In this document: piece after piece, positions 44,951-54,034 of the stretch
Layout of the letters: each line of letters opens with the position of its first letter
How positions within the stretch are numbered: position 1 is the stretch's first letter
DNA from: Phaeobacter piscinae
Lineage (GTDB): Bacteria > Pseudomonadota > Alphaproteobacteria > Rhodobacterales > Rhodobacteraceae
Length of the DNA stretch: 64,000 nt
Assembly: GCF_002407245.1 (NCBI RefSeq)
Contig: NZ_CP010682.1
Span: 1-64,000 of the forward strand
Reading direction: 5' to 3'
Program-made: the position numbers and the translations under genes
Notes under the pieces: generated by a model
Told to the model about the DNA's origin: nothing
Databases searched by the model: none
Seen by the model: the letters and a program-made list of their open reading frames with translations, nothing else

Positions 44951-46444
44951 TTATTGCGCGCAATTGTTCCTGTTGCTTCGGATCTTGCTGACAATCTGAT
45001 GGAGCCGGTCCCCCCCAACCAGAAGGATCATAGCAACATAGGTGGGGATAGCCACGGCAAACTGCGCCAACAGTTGCGAGGTCCCATACATCGGAGGTCC
45101 CAATTCGCGCAGCGTAAATAGGGCGATGGCCATCATGGATACAGATATCAGGGCCGGTCGCAGGGAATCGAATATATAGGTTGCCACCGACATATCGAGT
45201 ATCCTCAGGGTTTTGCGTGTCGCAATTGGCCACAGCAGGAAGGAGATGCCCACGAGCGCGGACATGATCCGGTTCAGGCCTTCAGGTGCCAGCAGCAGAA
45301 TTGCTGCAAATCCCGACAGGCTGACCACACATTCGAAGCCGAACCACCATCTTGCATGGCCTGAGAACCGAACCAGAGAAGCCTGCATGACGCCGATGCT
45401 CATCATCAGGCTCAGCATGGCAAAGCATTGCAGCGGATAGATTGCCGCCAGCCATTTGCTGCCAAAGACAAAGGGGATGGCTGTTGGTGCCACGATGATA
45501 AAGCCGATGAACAACGGAAAGGCAGCTGTTGCTGCGGCAAAGCTGCTGAGGATAAACGCCTCGCGGCGCTGATCTTTTTCCGCTTGGAGGCTGGCGAACA
45601 GGACTCTGGTGACTGGCAGCAGGGTCCCAATGGTCAGCTCCTGCAGGATCTCGCAGATCCTTCGGGCGAAGAAGAAAATGCCGAGCACAGCCGGCCCTGC
45701 AACAATCCCCAGAAGAATCTGGTTGATCTTGGTCGGTTCGATCATCCGCCCGCCCATGGTGAACAGGGTAAAACCGCGCAAATCTCTCAGCGCCGCACGG
45801 GAAAGCTGAAATCCCGGACGCCAATCCGCAGTCCAATAGGACACAATGCAGCCAACTACTGCTGTGATGACCTGTGCCATGATCAGCGCCCAGATGGCAT
45901 AGCCTTGTAGGACAAGCAGCAGGCAACCCGCCGCACCCAACCCGTTGGCCAGCGTTGTGCGCAGGGCGATATGGCGAAACTCCATGCGCCGGTTCACCAA
46001 GGCGGCGGGGATATTTCCAAGCGATACGAAGAGGATGCGCAGGGACAAGACCGGCAGAATGACTGCCAGCACATCGAGACTGGTCCAGCTTGCGATCAGC
46101 GGGGCTGTGAAAACCAAGACCGCGATCGCGGCCAAGGCAATGGCCATGGTCAGCCAGAATGCGCTGTCCAGATGCGCCTGCCTCAGATCGCTGCGTTGAA
46201 TAATGGCGTCGCCCAGGGGGAGGGGCACCAAGGTCATCACCCAGATCACAATTGATGTCGCAAGGGCCACCGCGCCAAAATCGGCAGGCTCCAGCAGCAG
46301 CGAGGTGACGAGGAAAACAACAACGGTGAGACCATTGCTGACCATGATGTTGACGAAAGACCAGAACACCCCGAGCAACGCGAGGCGGCCGCGGCCTCTT
46401 GATACATGGCTCAGTGTTGATGCGTCGGTATTGCTGTCGTGCAT
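44951..46444 (-). CDS. Polysaccharide flippase (Wzx/WzxC/ExoT type)
   Basis: 497 aa MOP-superfamily membrane protein with 12 to 14 hydrophobic segments. The N-terminal region GVFWSFVNIMVSNGLTVVVF and LLLEPADFGAVALA is typical of lipopolysaccharide/exopolysaccharide flippases. It would carry lipid-linked repeat units across the inner membrane. It is upstream-linked to the priming transferase gene (120 bases apart, same strand) and about 27 kb from the main polysaccharide island, which lacks both functions, so the two blocks very probably serve one pathway. Confidence 0.85.
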   Translation of the reverse strand: MHDSNTDASTLSHVSRGRGRLALLGVFWSFVNIMVSNGLTVVVFLVTSLLLEPADFGAVALATSIVIWVMTLVPLPLGDAIIQRSDLRQAHLDSAFWLTMAIALAAIAVLVFTAPLIASWTSLDVLAVILPVLSLRILFVSLGNIPAALVNRRMEFRHIALRTTLANGLGAAGCLLLVLQGYAIWALIMAQVITAVVGCIVSYWTADWRPGFQLSRAALRDLRGFTLFTMGGRMIEPTKINQILLGIVAGPAVLGIFFFARRICEILQELTIGTLLPVTRVLFASLQAEKDQRREAFILSSFAAATAAFPLFIGFIIVAPTAIPFVFGSKWLAAIYPLQCFAMLSLMMSIGVMQASLVRFSGHARWWFGFECVVSLSGFAAILLLAPEGLNRIMSALVGISFLLWPIATRKTLRILDMSVATYIFDSLRPALISVSMMAIALFTLRELGPPMYGTSQLLAQFAVAIPTYVAMILLVGGDRLHQIVSKIRSNRNNCAQ

Positions 46445-46564
46445 TCTGGTCGTCCCGCTATTGCAGTGAGGGAAGCTGATGCCGCGCGGCTCTCCGCCGC
46501 TGACACAGGCTGTGATCCCTTTTGCCTTCGTCCGGACAGTATCGCATAGGGCTTAATGGCGTCT

Positions 46565-47248
46565 TTACCGTCCGGTCCGGGCGATAACCGACAGGCCCGT
46601 CAACAGGATCAGTTTGATATCAAAGCTGAATGTCCGGCGTGCGAGGTAATCAATATCAAAAGAGACGCGATCCTCATAGCTGACATCATTGCGCCCGGAT
46701 ACCTGCCACAAGCCAGTGATTCCCGGTTTCTGGCTAAGGTAGATTGGCGCAGCGGAGCCATATTTGCTCAACTCGCACCGCACGATTGGCCGTGGCCCGA
46801 CAAAGCTCATATCGCCGCGCAGCACATTCCAGATCTGCGGCAGCTCGTCCAGGCTGCTGCGGCGCAGGAACAGGCCCAGGCCGGTGATCCGCGGGTCCCG
46901 GCTCAGCTTACGGTCGCGCGCCCATTCTTGAGCTGCCTTGGCGTCGGTTTTCAGATGTTCGGCCAAAACGTCCTCGGCACCGTGGATCATGGTGCGGATT
47001 TTCCAGCAGGTGAAGGGGGTGCCGTCCTTCCCGATGCGCGCGTGGCCGAAGAAGCCCGGCCCCCCGTCGCGTCGGCTGATCACCCACAGAAGGGCAATCA
47101 CCGGCGTAAGTACCGGAAACAGTATCAGGGCCAAGAGGATATCCAGAAGGCGTTTTCCAATCATGGCGTACAGGCCAATACGCCGTGGATCGGCCTGCTC
47201 GCAGCCAACTGGTGAGCGCAGGTTGTCGAAATTTGTGATGTCGCTCAT
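46565..47248 (-). CDS. exoY: Undecaprenyl-phosphate sugar-1-phosphate transferase (ExoY type)
   Basis: 227 aa priming transferase of polysaccharide synthesis. One N-terminal membrane helix follows the family start (IGKRLLDILLALILFPVLTP). The catalytic region has GHARIGKDGTPFTCWKIRTM, LGLFLRRSSLDELPQIWNVL (with the conserved DELPQ) and GDMSFVGPRP. It should move hexose-1-phosphate, in ExoY galactose-1-phosphate, to undecaprenyl phosphate. Start 47248 has GGGGTAAG upstream. It precedes the flippase gene on the same strand. Confidence 0.9.
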   Translation of the reverse strand: MSDITNFDNLRSPVGCEQADPRRIGLYAMIGKRLLDILLALILFPVLTPVIALLWVISRRDGGPGFFGHARIGKDGTPFTCWKIRTMIHGAEDVLAEHLKTDAKAAQEWARDRKLSRDPRITGLGLFLRRSSLDELPQIWNVLRGDMSFVGPRPIVRCELSKYGSAAPIYLSQKPGITGLWQVSGRNDVSYEDRVSFDIDYLARRTFSFDIKLILLTGLSVIARTGR

Positions 47249-47602
47249 GTCTTACCCCGATCTCCAACCTCGCGGTGTCAACGTGAATGTCGACAGGGTC
47301 GCTATTTGCTCTTGGTGGCTGCGACCTCATCCGCCTTTCCTAAGATTTGATTCAAATTCGTGGCAAGAATTTGTCTTAAACAGAGTATTGCTTGGGCGCT
47401 GTCTGATTGCCGGGGCTGCGTCGGAGGCCGGCGCGGCCGATGGAACGTGTGGCTGACTCCGACGCCGACATCTCTGATGCCCGCTGCTCAGCCACCTGTG
47501 TCGGCTGAATTGACAGCTCTGGTGTAACCTATTAATTTGATATTCGAAATAAATAGCCCACATCAGGACTGGTCGGGGTTCTGTAGCCAAGGACACCCAT
47601 TT
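47249..47602. promoter_or_regulatory. Promoter region between exoY-like and mutarotase genes
   Basis: About 350 bases between divergent genes. The only strong feature is an AT-rich dyad at 47532-47555 near the mutarotase start that resembles the one in front of xylF. A partly AT-rich stretch at 47330-47395 could hold the exoY promoter. Confidence 0.45.
47532..47555. promoter_or_regulatory. Candidate ROK operator upstream of the mutarotase gene
   Basis: TTAATTTGA followed by TAT and TCGAAATAAATA. The half TTAATTTGA is identical to the left arm of the xylF upstream dyad (52862-52870), and TTC.AAA follows at the same distance in both. It lies 48 bases upstream of the start codon. Confidence 0.6.
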
Positions 47603-48664
47603 ATGCCATCAGCCAGCCAGTCATCTATTGGAGCATCCTCTCCGCCGCACGCGCATCTGCCGGAGACTGCCGCTGATCATCTGCGATGGCTGGATCTGGA
47701 GACTGATCATCTGCGACTTCGGGTCCTCAACTTCGGCGCGGTCACGGCACGGCTGGACCTGCGCGTCGGCGACGTTTGGGTGCCGATGGTTCTGGGCTAT
47801 CATGATATGGTCTCCTATCTGGGGGACCCTTTCTATCTGGGCGCTATTGTTGGCCGGGTGGCCAATCGCGTTGGCGGCGCGGGTTTCGATCTGGCGGGGC
47901 GGCTGGTTGCACTGGATGCCAATGAGGGGGGCAATCAGCTGCATGGTGGGACGGCGGGTCTCGGGCGGGTGTTTTGGGAAATCCAGCAGGTGGCCGATGA
48001 TGCGGCGGAGCTGAGATATACCTCAGCTGATGGTGAGAATGGCTATCCCGGGTGCGCTGAATTCCTGCTGCGGATCACAGTGTCCGGCGCCAGTGTCAGC
48101 TATGATATGAGTGCCAGCGTTGATCAGACGACACCAATCAATCTGGCGCAGCACAATTACTATACGCTGGGTGTCACCGGCGACATTTGGGGGCATCGCC
48201 TCCGCTGTCCTGCGACCGCCTATCTTCCGCTTCGCCCGGACGGGGTGCCAACAGGCGCGATTGCGCCTGTCGCGGGGACCTCGTTGGATTTTACCCTTGG
48301 GCAGTCTTTTGCAGAGCTGGATCCACAGCGGCGCGGGACCGACACTCATGTCATCTTTGCCAAGGGTGCCGATAGCCATATGCCGGAGGTTGCGACGTTG
48401 ACTGCTCCAAACGGGGTCGCCATGCGGGTTTTTTCGGATCAGCCGGGTGCGCAGATCTATACCGCAACACATCTGAACAGCGCGGTGGCGGCACAGGGCG
48501 GGCAGCAGCTAGCACCCTTTGCCGCTGTCTGTATTGAGCCGCAGGGGTTCCCGGATGCGGTCAATCAACCTGATTTTCCAAGTGTTATGGTGCACCCAGG
48601 GCGGCCGTATCATCAGAGATTATCATTGAATTTCTCAACAAATGAGGCGGATCAGGATGACTGA
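47603..48664 (+). CDS. Aldose 1-epimerase (mutarotase)
   Basis: 353 aa galactose-mutarotase-family enzyme that interconverts alpha and beta sugar anomers. Family motifs: GAIVGRVANRVGGAGFDLAG, GNQLHGGTAGLGRVFWEIQ (His base) and INLAQHNYYTLGV (second catalytic His). The catalytic Glu lies in CIEPQGFPDAVN. ATG 47603 with AAGGAC upstream. A ROK-type operator shared with xylF precedes it, so it probably serves the sugar taken up by the xylose-type transporter. Its last 8 bases overlap the di-haem peroxidase gene. Confidence 0.88.
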   Translation: MPSASQSSIGASSPPHAHLPETAADHLRWLDLETDHLRLRVLNFGAVTARLDLRVGDVWVPMVLGYHDMVSYLGDPFYLGAIVGRVANRVGGAGFDLAGRLVALDANEGGNQLHGGTAGLGRVFWEIQQVADDAAELRYTSADGENGYPGCAEFLLRITVSGASVSYDMSASVDQTTPINLAQHNYYTLGVTGDIWGHRLRCPATAYLPLRPDGVPTGAIAPVAGTSLDFTLGQSFAELDPQRRGTDTHVIFAKGADSHMPEVATLTAPNGVAMRVFSDQPGAQIYTATHLNSAVAAQGGQQLAPFAAVCIEPQGFPDAVNQPDFPSVMVHPGRPYHQRLSLNFSTNEADQDD

Positions 48665-50009
48665 GTATTGGCGTCGGAACGGTCTTCTGGGGTGTGTTAT
48701 CGCTGGTCTGAGCCTTGTGGCCTATACCAACGCTGTCATCGCGGAGACCAAGCATCAGCCCTTGGATCTTGGACAACGTCCGAGTTTCGCGCTGATGGAT
48801 CAGGCACAGGTCGAGTTGGGGCAGTTGTTGTTCTACGATCCGATCCTGTCAGGCAATCGCAACATCAGCTGCGCCAGCTGTCATCATCCGCGGTTTGGCA
48901 CTGGTGATGGTGTGTCGCTGTCGTTGGGTGAAGGCGCCAACGGGCTGGGCCCCAAACGACAGGTGGATCCCGAAAACCTGCCGGAGCAACGCATCCCGCG
49001 CAATGCGCCCGCACTTTGGAACCTTGGCGCGCGCGGGATGGATGTGATGTTTCATGACGGTCGTCTGGAGGCAGATCCCGCCTACGGGTCAGGTATTCGG
49101 ACGCCGTTGGAGGGCGATATGCTGTCTGGGTTTGACTCGGCGCTGTCTGCCCAGGCGATGTTTCCGGTGCTTTCAGCAGATGAGATGGCGGGCCACTACG
49201 GCGAAAACGAGGTGTCCCGCGCGGTGCGTCTGGGTCAGTTGAGTCATCCGGGGGGCGCCTGGGATCTGGTCGCAGGTCGGGTGGCGGATATTCCGGAATA
49301 CAGGCAGCGGTTTGATCGCGTGCTAGGCGCTGGGGCTCCCATTCGGTTCACGGATATCGGCAATATGCTTGCCGCCTTTATCCGGTTTGAGTGGCGGGCC
49401 GATGACAGCCCGTTTGATCGTGCGCAGATGGAGGGAGAGCCGCTGCCACCCGTTGCGGCGCGGGGGCAGGGCTTGTTTTATGGCGCAGCAGGCTGCAGCC
49501 AATGCCATTCCGGCTGGTTGCAGACGGACAATGGGTTTCACGCAATCGCAATGCCACAACTCGGACCGGGAAAGGCGGCGCGGTTTGAAGCGCATGCCCG
49601 CGATGAAGGTCGGCTACGTGTCACCGGAACCCCTGATGATGCGTATAGGTTTCGCACCCCCTCGCTGCGGAATGTGGCGCTGACGGCCCCCTATGGGCAC
49701 AGCGGCGCCTATGCCACGCTGGAGGCGGTTGTGCGTCATCATCTGGACCCGCTGGACGCGTTGATGGCATATGACCGCAGTCAGGTGGTTCTGCCTGCAC
49801 TTCCGGGCGTGGTAGATTGGGCCGCATTGGATGATCCTGCGGAGGTGCAGCGTATCGCATCCGCCAATGATTTGGCGCCTGTTGCGCTGAGTGACGGTGA
49901 GATCGCCGATCTTGTTGCCTTTCTTGAGGCTCTGACCGATAGCACTGCGGCGGCGGGGCGGCTTGGCGTACCTGATACCGTGCCCTCAGGCCTGCCCGTG
50001 GAGCAGTAG
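48657..50009 (+). CDS. Di-haem cytochrome c peroxidase / MauG-family protein
   Basis: 450 aa. A signal-like hydrophobic segment at about 10-28 ends AVIAE, so the protein is periplasmic. Two c-type haem sites: C72-x-x-C-H76 (CASCHHP) and C280-x-x-C-H284 (CSQCHSG), the spacing of bacterial di-haem peroxidases and MauG. FRTPSLRNVALTAPYGHSGAYATL near the end is a family signature. It may reduce peroxide or oxidise a partner protein. The gene starts inside the mutarotase gene (ATG 48657; ATG 48642 also possible), so a sugar-responsive operon carries it. It converges with the FG-GAP/ASPIC gene, 12 bases apart. Confidence 0.85.
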   Translation: MTEYWRRNGLLGCVIAGLSLVAYTNAVIAETKHQPLDLGQRPSFALMDQAQVELGQLLFYDPILSGNRNISCASCHHPRFGTGDGVSLSLGEGANGLGPKRQVDPENLPEQRIPRNAPALWNLGARGMDVMFHDGRLEADPAYGSGIRTPLEGDMLSGFDSALSAQAMFPVLSADEMAGHYGENEVSRAVRLGQLSHPGGAWDLVAGRVADIPEYRQRFDRVLGAGAPIRFTDIGNMLAAFIRFEWRADDSPFDRAQMEGEPLPPVAARGQGLFYGAAGCSQCHSGWLQTDNGFHAIAMPQLGPGKAARFEAHARDEGRLRVTGTPDDAYRFRTPSLRNVALTAPYGHSGAYATLEAVVRHHLDPLDALMAYDRSQVVLPALPGVVDWAALDDPAEVQRIASANDLAPVALSDGEIADLVAFLEALTDSTAAAGRLGVPDTVPSGLPVEQ

Positions 50010-50021
50010 GCCCGGGCGGGG

Positions 50022-51578
50022 CTACTGGATCACTGTAATATGCTGGTTGGGTGGCACCGCCTGCCACTCGGTTGTCTCTCCATCCGGCCAGATCACACGC
50101 AATCGCAGGCCCTGCGCCTCTCCCAGGCCAAAATGTAGATCGCCGAAGGAACCGCCCGCGTGACCTCCACCAACCGTGATTTCGCGGGTATGGATCCGGG
50201 TTCCGGTGTCCAGCTCGACAAAGGCACCGATGGCTTGGGTGTTCGGCGCAGCGCCCCGCAACGACAGGGAGAGCCAGTTACCTGTGGCTTGAGTGGCGTT
50301 CTGATAGAGCTCCATCGGCGCGCGACGGTTGACCACGGCGAGGTCAAGGCGACCATCCAGATTGAAGTCACGCAGAACGGCGCCACGAGACCGGGCCATG
50401 CTGGCGATTTGTGCCGCTGCGGCGGCATCCGTAAATCGCCCGTCAACACCTTGGATCAAAAGCGTATTTGGGTCACGCATGGCGGCGTCTGGCATCTGTT
50501 CCACATTGCCTTTGGTCACGAAGATATCGTCACGTCCGTCGTTGTTCACATCACCGAAATCCGCATGCCATCCGGTGGAGGGTCGCCCGTCGCCGCCGCT
50601 GGTTGGACGGTGGGCGGTTGTTCCGTAGTCGTAGGTCACATCGCGGTAGGACGGGCCGATACCGGCCGGATCAAACAGCTGAAGTTTCTGATCCCCCATT
50701 GAGGTGAGATAGACATCAGAGAACCCATCGCCATTGAGATCGCGCGACGCGATACCCATGCCCCAGAGGTGATAGGGGGCCCAGCCGTCATCCTGCTGGT
50801 ATAGCACGGGCGGCGTGGTCATCTTCCACATCTGTTCCTGCCCGTCGCGGACGTAATAGTGCCGATCATTGCTGATGCGCAGGTCGGCGCGCCCCTGCGC
50901 AGGCCCGTCCGCGCGTCGGTGCCAGTTGGTGAACAGCATGGATAGGGCACAATAGCCGGGTTTGAGCCTGTTTGGCGGGCCATATCTGCTCCCCTCGGGG
51001 CGATAAAGCAGCGTGTCATCGCAGGCCTCAAAAGGACCATCCGGGTTGCTCCGGTCTACGTAGGTGCCGAAGGCCAGAGTGGGGAGTTGCGCCCCATTTT
51101 CCCATGTCGCGGAGAAGGCAGTGGTCCAGTGATCACCACTGGAAAATCCAAGATCATCAAATGGTTCGAACTGGCAGTCTCCGGTGCCACGCAGCAATTG
51201 GTCGGCGCCGACACGCAACAGGGCGAGATCCAGAATCCCGTCACCGTCAATATCCAGCGGATAGATGCCGGTGACCCCCGTTTGCGCCAAGGCTTCTGGC
51301 GTATCGGCGGTAAACTGCACATTTGCACCGGGGGTCTTGGTCCGATTCATCATCAACTGAACCGGGTTGCTGCCACCTGCGGCCACCAGATCGGGAAACC
51401 TGTCGCCGTTGCAATCCAGCGAAGCCAGCCCGCCGCCCACGAAATGCTCCCAGCCGCCATCATAGATATGCGCGGCGATCGGGCGTGGGGTGAAGACGGG
51501 CGGCTCAGATCCGTTGGCAAATGCAATCTGCGGCAGAAGGCACAGTGGCGCCAGAAGTAGACGGACCCTAACTGGCAT
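50022..51578 (-). CDS. FG-GAP/VCBS-repeat protein with ASPIC/UnbV domain (CRTAC1-like)
   Basis: 518 aa exported protein. Signal peptide about 1-22 (MPVRVRLLLAPLCLLPQIAF). Five or more FG-GAP-like calcium-binding repeats: DCNGDRFPDLV, DIDGDGILDLALL, DLNGDGFSDVYLT, DVNNDGRDDIFVT, DFNLDGRLDLAVV. The last 90 residues form an ASPIC/UnbV domain (GNWLSLSLRG, then ITVGGGHAGGSFGDLHFGLG). Predicted beta-propeller with an adhesive or enzyme-partner role; the family is poorly understood. The true start (51578) overlaps the ROK gene by 11 bases, so both are cotranscribed. Proteins of this type often sit beside di-haem peroxidases, as here. Confidence 0.8.
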   Translation of the reverse strand: MPVRVRLLLAPLCLLPQIAFANGSEPPVFTPRPIAAHIYDGGWEHFVGGGLASLDCNGDRFPDLVAAGGSNPVQLMMNRTKTPGANVQFTADTPEALAQTGVTGIYPLDIDGDGILDLALLRVGADQLLRGTGDCQFEPFDDLGFSSGDHWTTAFSATWENGAQLPTLAFGTYVDRSNPDGPFEACDDTLLYRPEGSRYGPPNRLKPGYCALSMLFTNWHRRADGPAQGRADLRISNDRHYYVRDGQEQMWKMTTPPVLYQQDDGWAPYHLWGMGIASRDLNGDGFSDVYLTSMGDQKLQLFDPAGIGPSYRDVTYDYGTTAHRPTSGGDGRPSTGWHADFGDVNNDGRDDIFVTKGNVEQMPDAAMRDPNTLLIQGVDGRFTDAAAAAQIASMARSRGAVLRDFNLDGRLDLAVVNRRAPMELYQNATQATGNWLSLSLRGAAPNTQAIGAFVELDTGTRIHTREITVGGGHAGGSFGDLHFGLGEAQGLRLRVIWPDGETTEWQAVPPNQHITVIQ

Positions 51579-52782
51579 GGCTTGCAACCTCGCGGATGGT
51601 GAGGGCCGAGACTTCTTCAATCGCATAGGCTGCGGCGCCTTTCGCCCACATCTGATTGCCCCAGCCATGCACGCGCACCTCTGGTAAGGGGCCATCCACC
51701 TGCACCACCCAGCGGCGCATTTCTTCGACCACTTTGTCGGAGGACAGGTATCCAAAGGCCAACTGCGCGCCGGCCAGGACGATCATCTGAGGGTCGAAGA
51801 TATTGACAATGTTTGCCAGACCCATGGCAAACATCCGTCCGGCGCGGTCGAGGATGGATTGTGCCATCATGTCGCCATCAGCCACCGCTGCATAAAGCGA
51901 AGCAAGATCTTTGTGCCGCTCGACTCCACTGGTGATATTTGCCTCGCGCAGCAGAGCATAGTCGCCAACATAGGCCTCCAGGCAGCCACGTTGCCCGCAT
52001 TGGCAGAGCGCGCCTTCCAGCTGCACCTTGATATGGCCGAACTCCGCACCGCAGCCACGCGCGCCGCGATAGATCTGGTTGTCAATAACGATGCCCATGC
52101 CGACCCCGTGCTCGACGGTGACAACGACAAAGTTGCTGCGGGTGTCGCCTTCGCCGAACAGATGCTCTGCTTTGGCGACCAGGTTGGCGTCATTGTCGAT
52201 GAACACCGGCATGCTGAGGTGCGACTTTAGCGCACTTCCGAGGTCAATGTTGCGCACATTGAGCGATGAGGACCAATAGATGAAGTTTCGCTCCGCATCC
52301 ATGACACCTGCCATGCCGATGCCGACGCCGGAGATCTGCGCGCGGGTCAGCCCACCTTTGGCGCAGCTTTGATCCAGCGCCTCGACAATTTTCTCGCACA
52401 GGGCATCCGGGGACATCTGACCGCCACGCAGGGGCATTTCGTGGCTGATCAATTCGGTGCCTTCGAAATCGGTGATCAGCGTGGTGATGGCGTGATGGGA
52501 CAGTTTTAACCCGGCGATATGATGTGCGCTGCCCCGAATTTTGAGGGCAACCCGTGGGCGGCCCCGTTTGGCACCGCGTGCGGTGTCGGGGCTGACCTCC
52601 TCGATCAATCCGGCAGCCAGCAGCTCAGCAGTGATTGCGGTGACAGTGGCCGGGCTGATCCGGGTGATCTGGGCAATATCGATTCGGGCGATCTGCCCGG
52701 CGGCGCGTATGGTATCAAATACCTGTAGGCGGCTGCTTTCGCGCAACTCGCCGGAATGTGAAAGCCTGTCCGATTTGACCAC
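51568..52782 (-). CDS. ROK-family sugar-responsive repressor (XylR/NagC type)
   Basis: 404 aa. N-terminal winged helix (about 18-75, ESSRLQVFDTIRAAGQIARI, RISPATVTAITAELLAAGLI); C-terminal ROK sugar-kinase-like domain with the zinc motif CQCGQRGCLEAYVG about residue 240. GVGIGMAGVMDAE and VEHGVGMGIV bind sugar in relatives. GTG start with AGGGGGA upstream. Divergent from xylF with a 33-base dyad in between, so it very likely represses the transporter until its sugar is present. The FG-GAP/ASPIC gene is downstream in the same transcript. Confidence 0.9.
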   Translation of the reverse strand: MVKSDRLSHSGELRESSRLQVFDTIRAAGQIARIDIAQITRISPATVTAITAELLAAGLIEEVSPDTARGAKRGRPRVALKIRGSAHHIAGLKLSHHAITTLITDFEGTELISHEMPLRGGQMSPDALCEKIVEALDQSCAKGGLTRAQISGVGIGMAGVMDAERNFIYWSSSLNVRNIDLGSALKSHLSMPVFIDNDANLVAKAEHLFGEGDTRSNFVVVTVEHGVGMGIVIDNQIYRGARGCGAEFGHIKVQLEGALCQCGQRGCLEAYVGDYALLREANITSGVERHKDLASLYAAVADGDMMAQSILDRAGRMFAMGLANIVNIFDPQMIVLAGAQLAFGYLSSDKVVEEMRRWVVQVDGPLPEVRVHGWGNQMWAKGAAAYAIEEVSALTIREVASHAS

Positions 52783-52855
52783 CGTATTTCCCCCTTATTG
52801 TCGGGCGGGTTATCGCAGGAAACGACCGACCGACAAGATATCCGAGCTCATGATA

Positions 52856-52888
52856 CATTATTTAATTTGAGTTTCAAAAAAAATAATG
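52856..52888. promoter_or_regulatory. ROK operator-like dyad between ROK gene and xylF
   Basis: 33-base dyad: left arm CATTATTTAATTTGA (52856-52870), centre GTT, right arm TCAAAAAAAATAATG (52874-52888); 13 of 15 arm positions are complementary. It lies between the divergent ROK and xylF genes, 81 bases before the xylF start, and shares TTAATTTGA..TTC.AAA with the mutarotase upstream site. Confidence 0.7.
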
Positions 52889-52968
52889 TTAGGGATATCA
52901 GGACGGGCATGTAGCGAGGGGGGACCTGACTGCTGCACGGGCCCGCAACGACCCGAGGGAGGAAAACA

Positions 52969-53994
52969 ATGAAATTCTTGAGTGGCGTATCCGCACTAGC
53001 TTTTGCCGCAACCGCGAGCATGGCCCTTGCCGAAGATGTGACCGTTGGCGTCAGCTGGTCGAACTTTCAGGAAGAACGCTGGAAAACCGACGAAGCCGCG
53101 ATCAAGGCCGCACTGGAAGCAAAAGGTGCAACCTATGTGTCTGCAGATGCGCAGTCATCTTCGGCAAAGCAGCTTTCTGACATCGAAAGCCTGATCGCAC
53201 AGGGCGTTGATGCGCTGATCGTACTGGCCCAGGATGCCCAGGCCATCGGCCCGGCCGTGCAGGCCGCCGCAGACGAGGGCATTCCTGTTGTTGCCTATGA
53301 CCGCCTGATCGAAGACGGCCGTGCGTTCTACCTGACCTTTGACAACGTCGAAGTGGGCCGGATGCAAGCGCGCGCCGTGCTGGAAGCGCAACCCAGCGGC
53401 AACTATGTGATGATCAAGGGCTCGCCCACCGATCCAAACGCCGACTTCCTGCGCGGTGGACAGCAGGAGATTATTCAGGCGGCAATTGACAGCGGTGATA
53501 TCAAAATCGTTGGTGAGGCCTATACCGATGGTTGGCTGCCGGCCAATGCACAGCGGAACATGGAGCAGATCCTGACCGCTAATGACAACAAGGTTGATGC
53601 GGTTGTCGCCTCCAATGATGGCACCGCCGGTGGTGTTGTCGCCGCGCTGACCGCGCAGGGCATGGAAGGCATCGCGGTTTCCGGTCAGGATGGGGATCAC
53701 GCTGCACTCAACCGTGTTGCTAAGGGCACGCAGACTGTATCTGTCTGGAAAGACGCCCGTGATCTGGGCAAGGCTGCGGCAAACATCGCGGTTGAAATGG
53801 CCGAAGGTGCTGCCATGGGTGATGTTGCGGGCGGCGCTGCCTGGACCTCCCCTGCGGGCACTGAGCTGACCGCTCGCTTCCTGGAACCGATCCCGGTAAC
53901 CGCCGACAACCTGTCGGTTGTTGTGGATGCTGGATGGATCACCAAAGAAGCGCTGTGCCAAGGTGTGACCAACGGCCCCGCGCCCTGCAACTAA
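52969..53994 (+). CDS. xylF: Xylose-type ABC transporter, periplasmic binding protein
   Basis: 341 aa ribose/xylose-family binding protein. Signal peptide about 1-21 (ends SMALAED). XylF features: [50 protein letters not shown] and [19 protein letters not shown], with a C-terminal cysteine pair as in XylF. GGGAGG ribosome site. Two ABC genes follow. A 9-bp stem-loop separates it from the permease gene. The operator-like dyad upstream predicts ROK control. Xylose is the likely ligand, but no xylA or xylB is in the window. Confidence 0.9.
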   Translation: MKFLSGVSALAFAATASMALAEDVTVGVSWSNFQEERWKTDEAAIKAALEAKGATYVSADAQSSSAKQLSDIESLIAQGVDALIVLAQDAQAIGPAVQAAADEGIPVVAYDRLIEDGRAFYLTFDNVEVGRMQARAVLEAQPSGNYVMIKGSPTDPNADFLRGGQQEIIQAAIDSGDIKIVGEAYTDGWLPANAQRNMEQILTANDNKVDAVVASNDGTAGGVVAALTAQGMEGIAVSGQDGDHAALNRVAKGTQTVSVWKDARDLGKAAANIAVEMAEGAAMGDVAGGAAWTSPAGTELTARFLEPIPVTADNLSVVVDAGWITKEALCQGVTNGPAPCN

Positions 53995-54034
53995 GCTGCG
54001 GCTGAGAACGCTCGGCTGCTGCGTTTCAAACCGG

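Noticed and set aside
51579..51755. Longer start for the FG-GAP/ASPIC protein
   Set aside because: The extra 59 residues overlap the ROK gene in another frame and would bury the clear signal peptide that begins at 51578.
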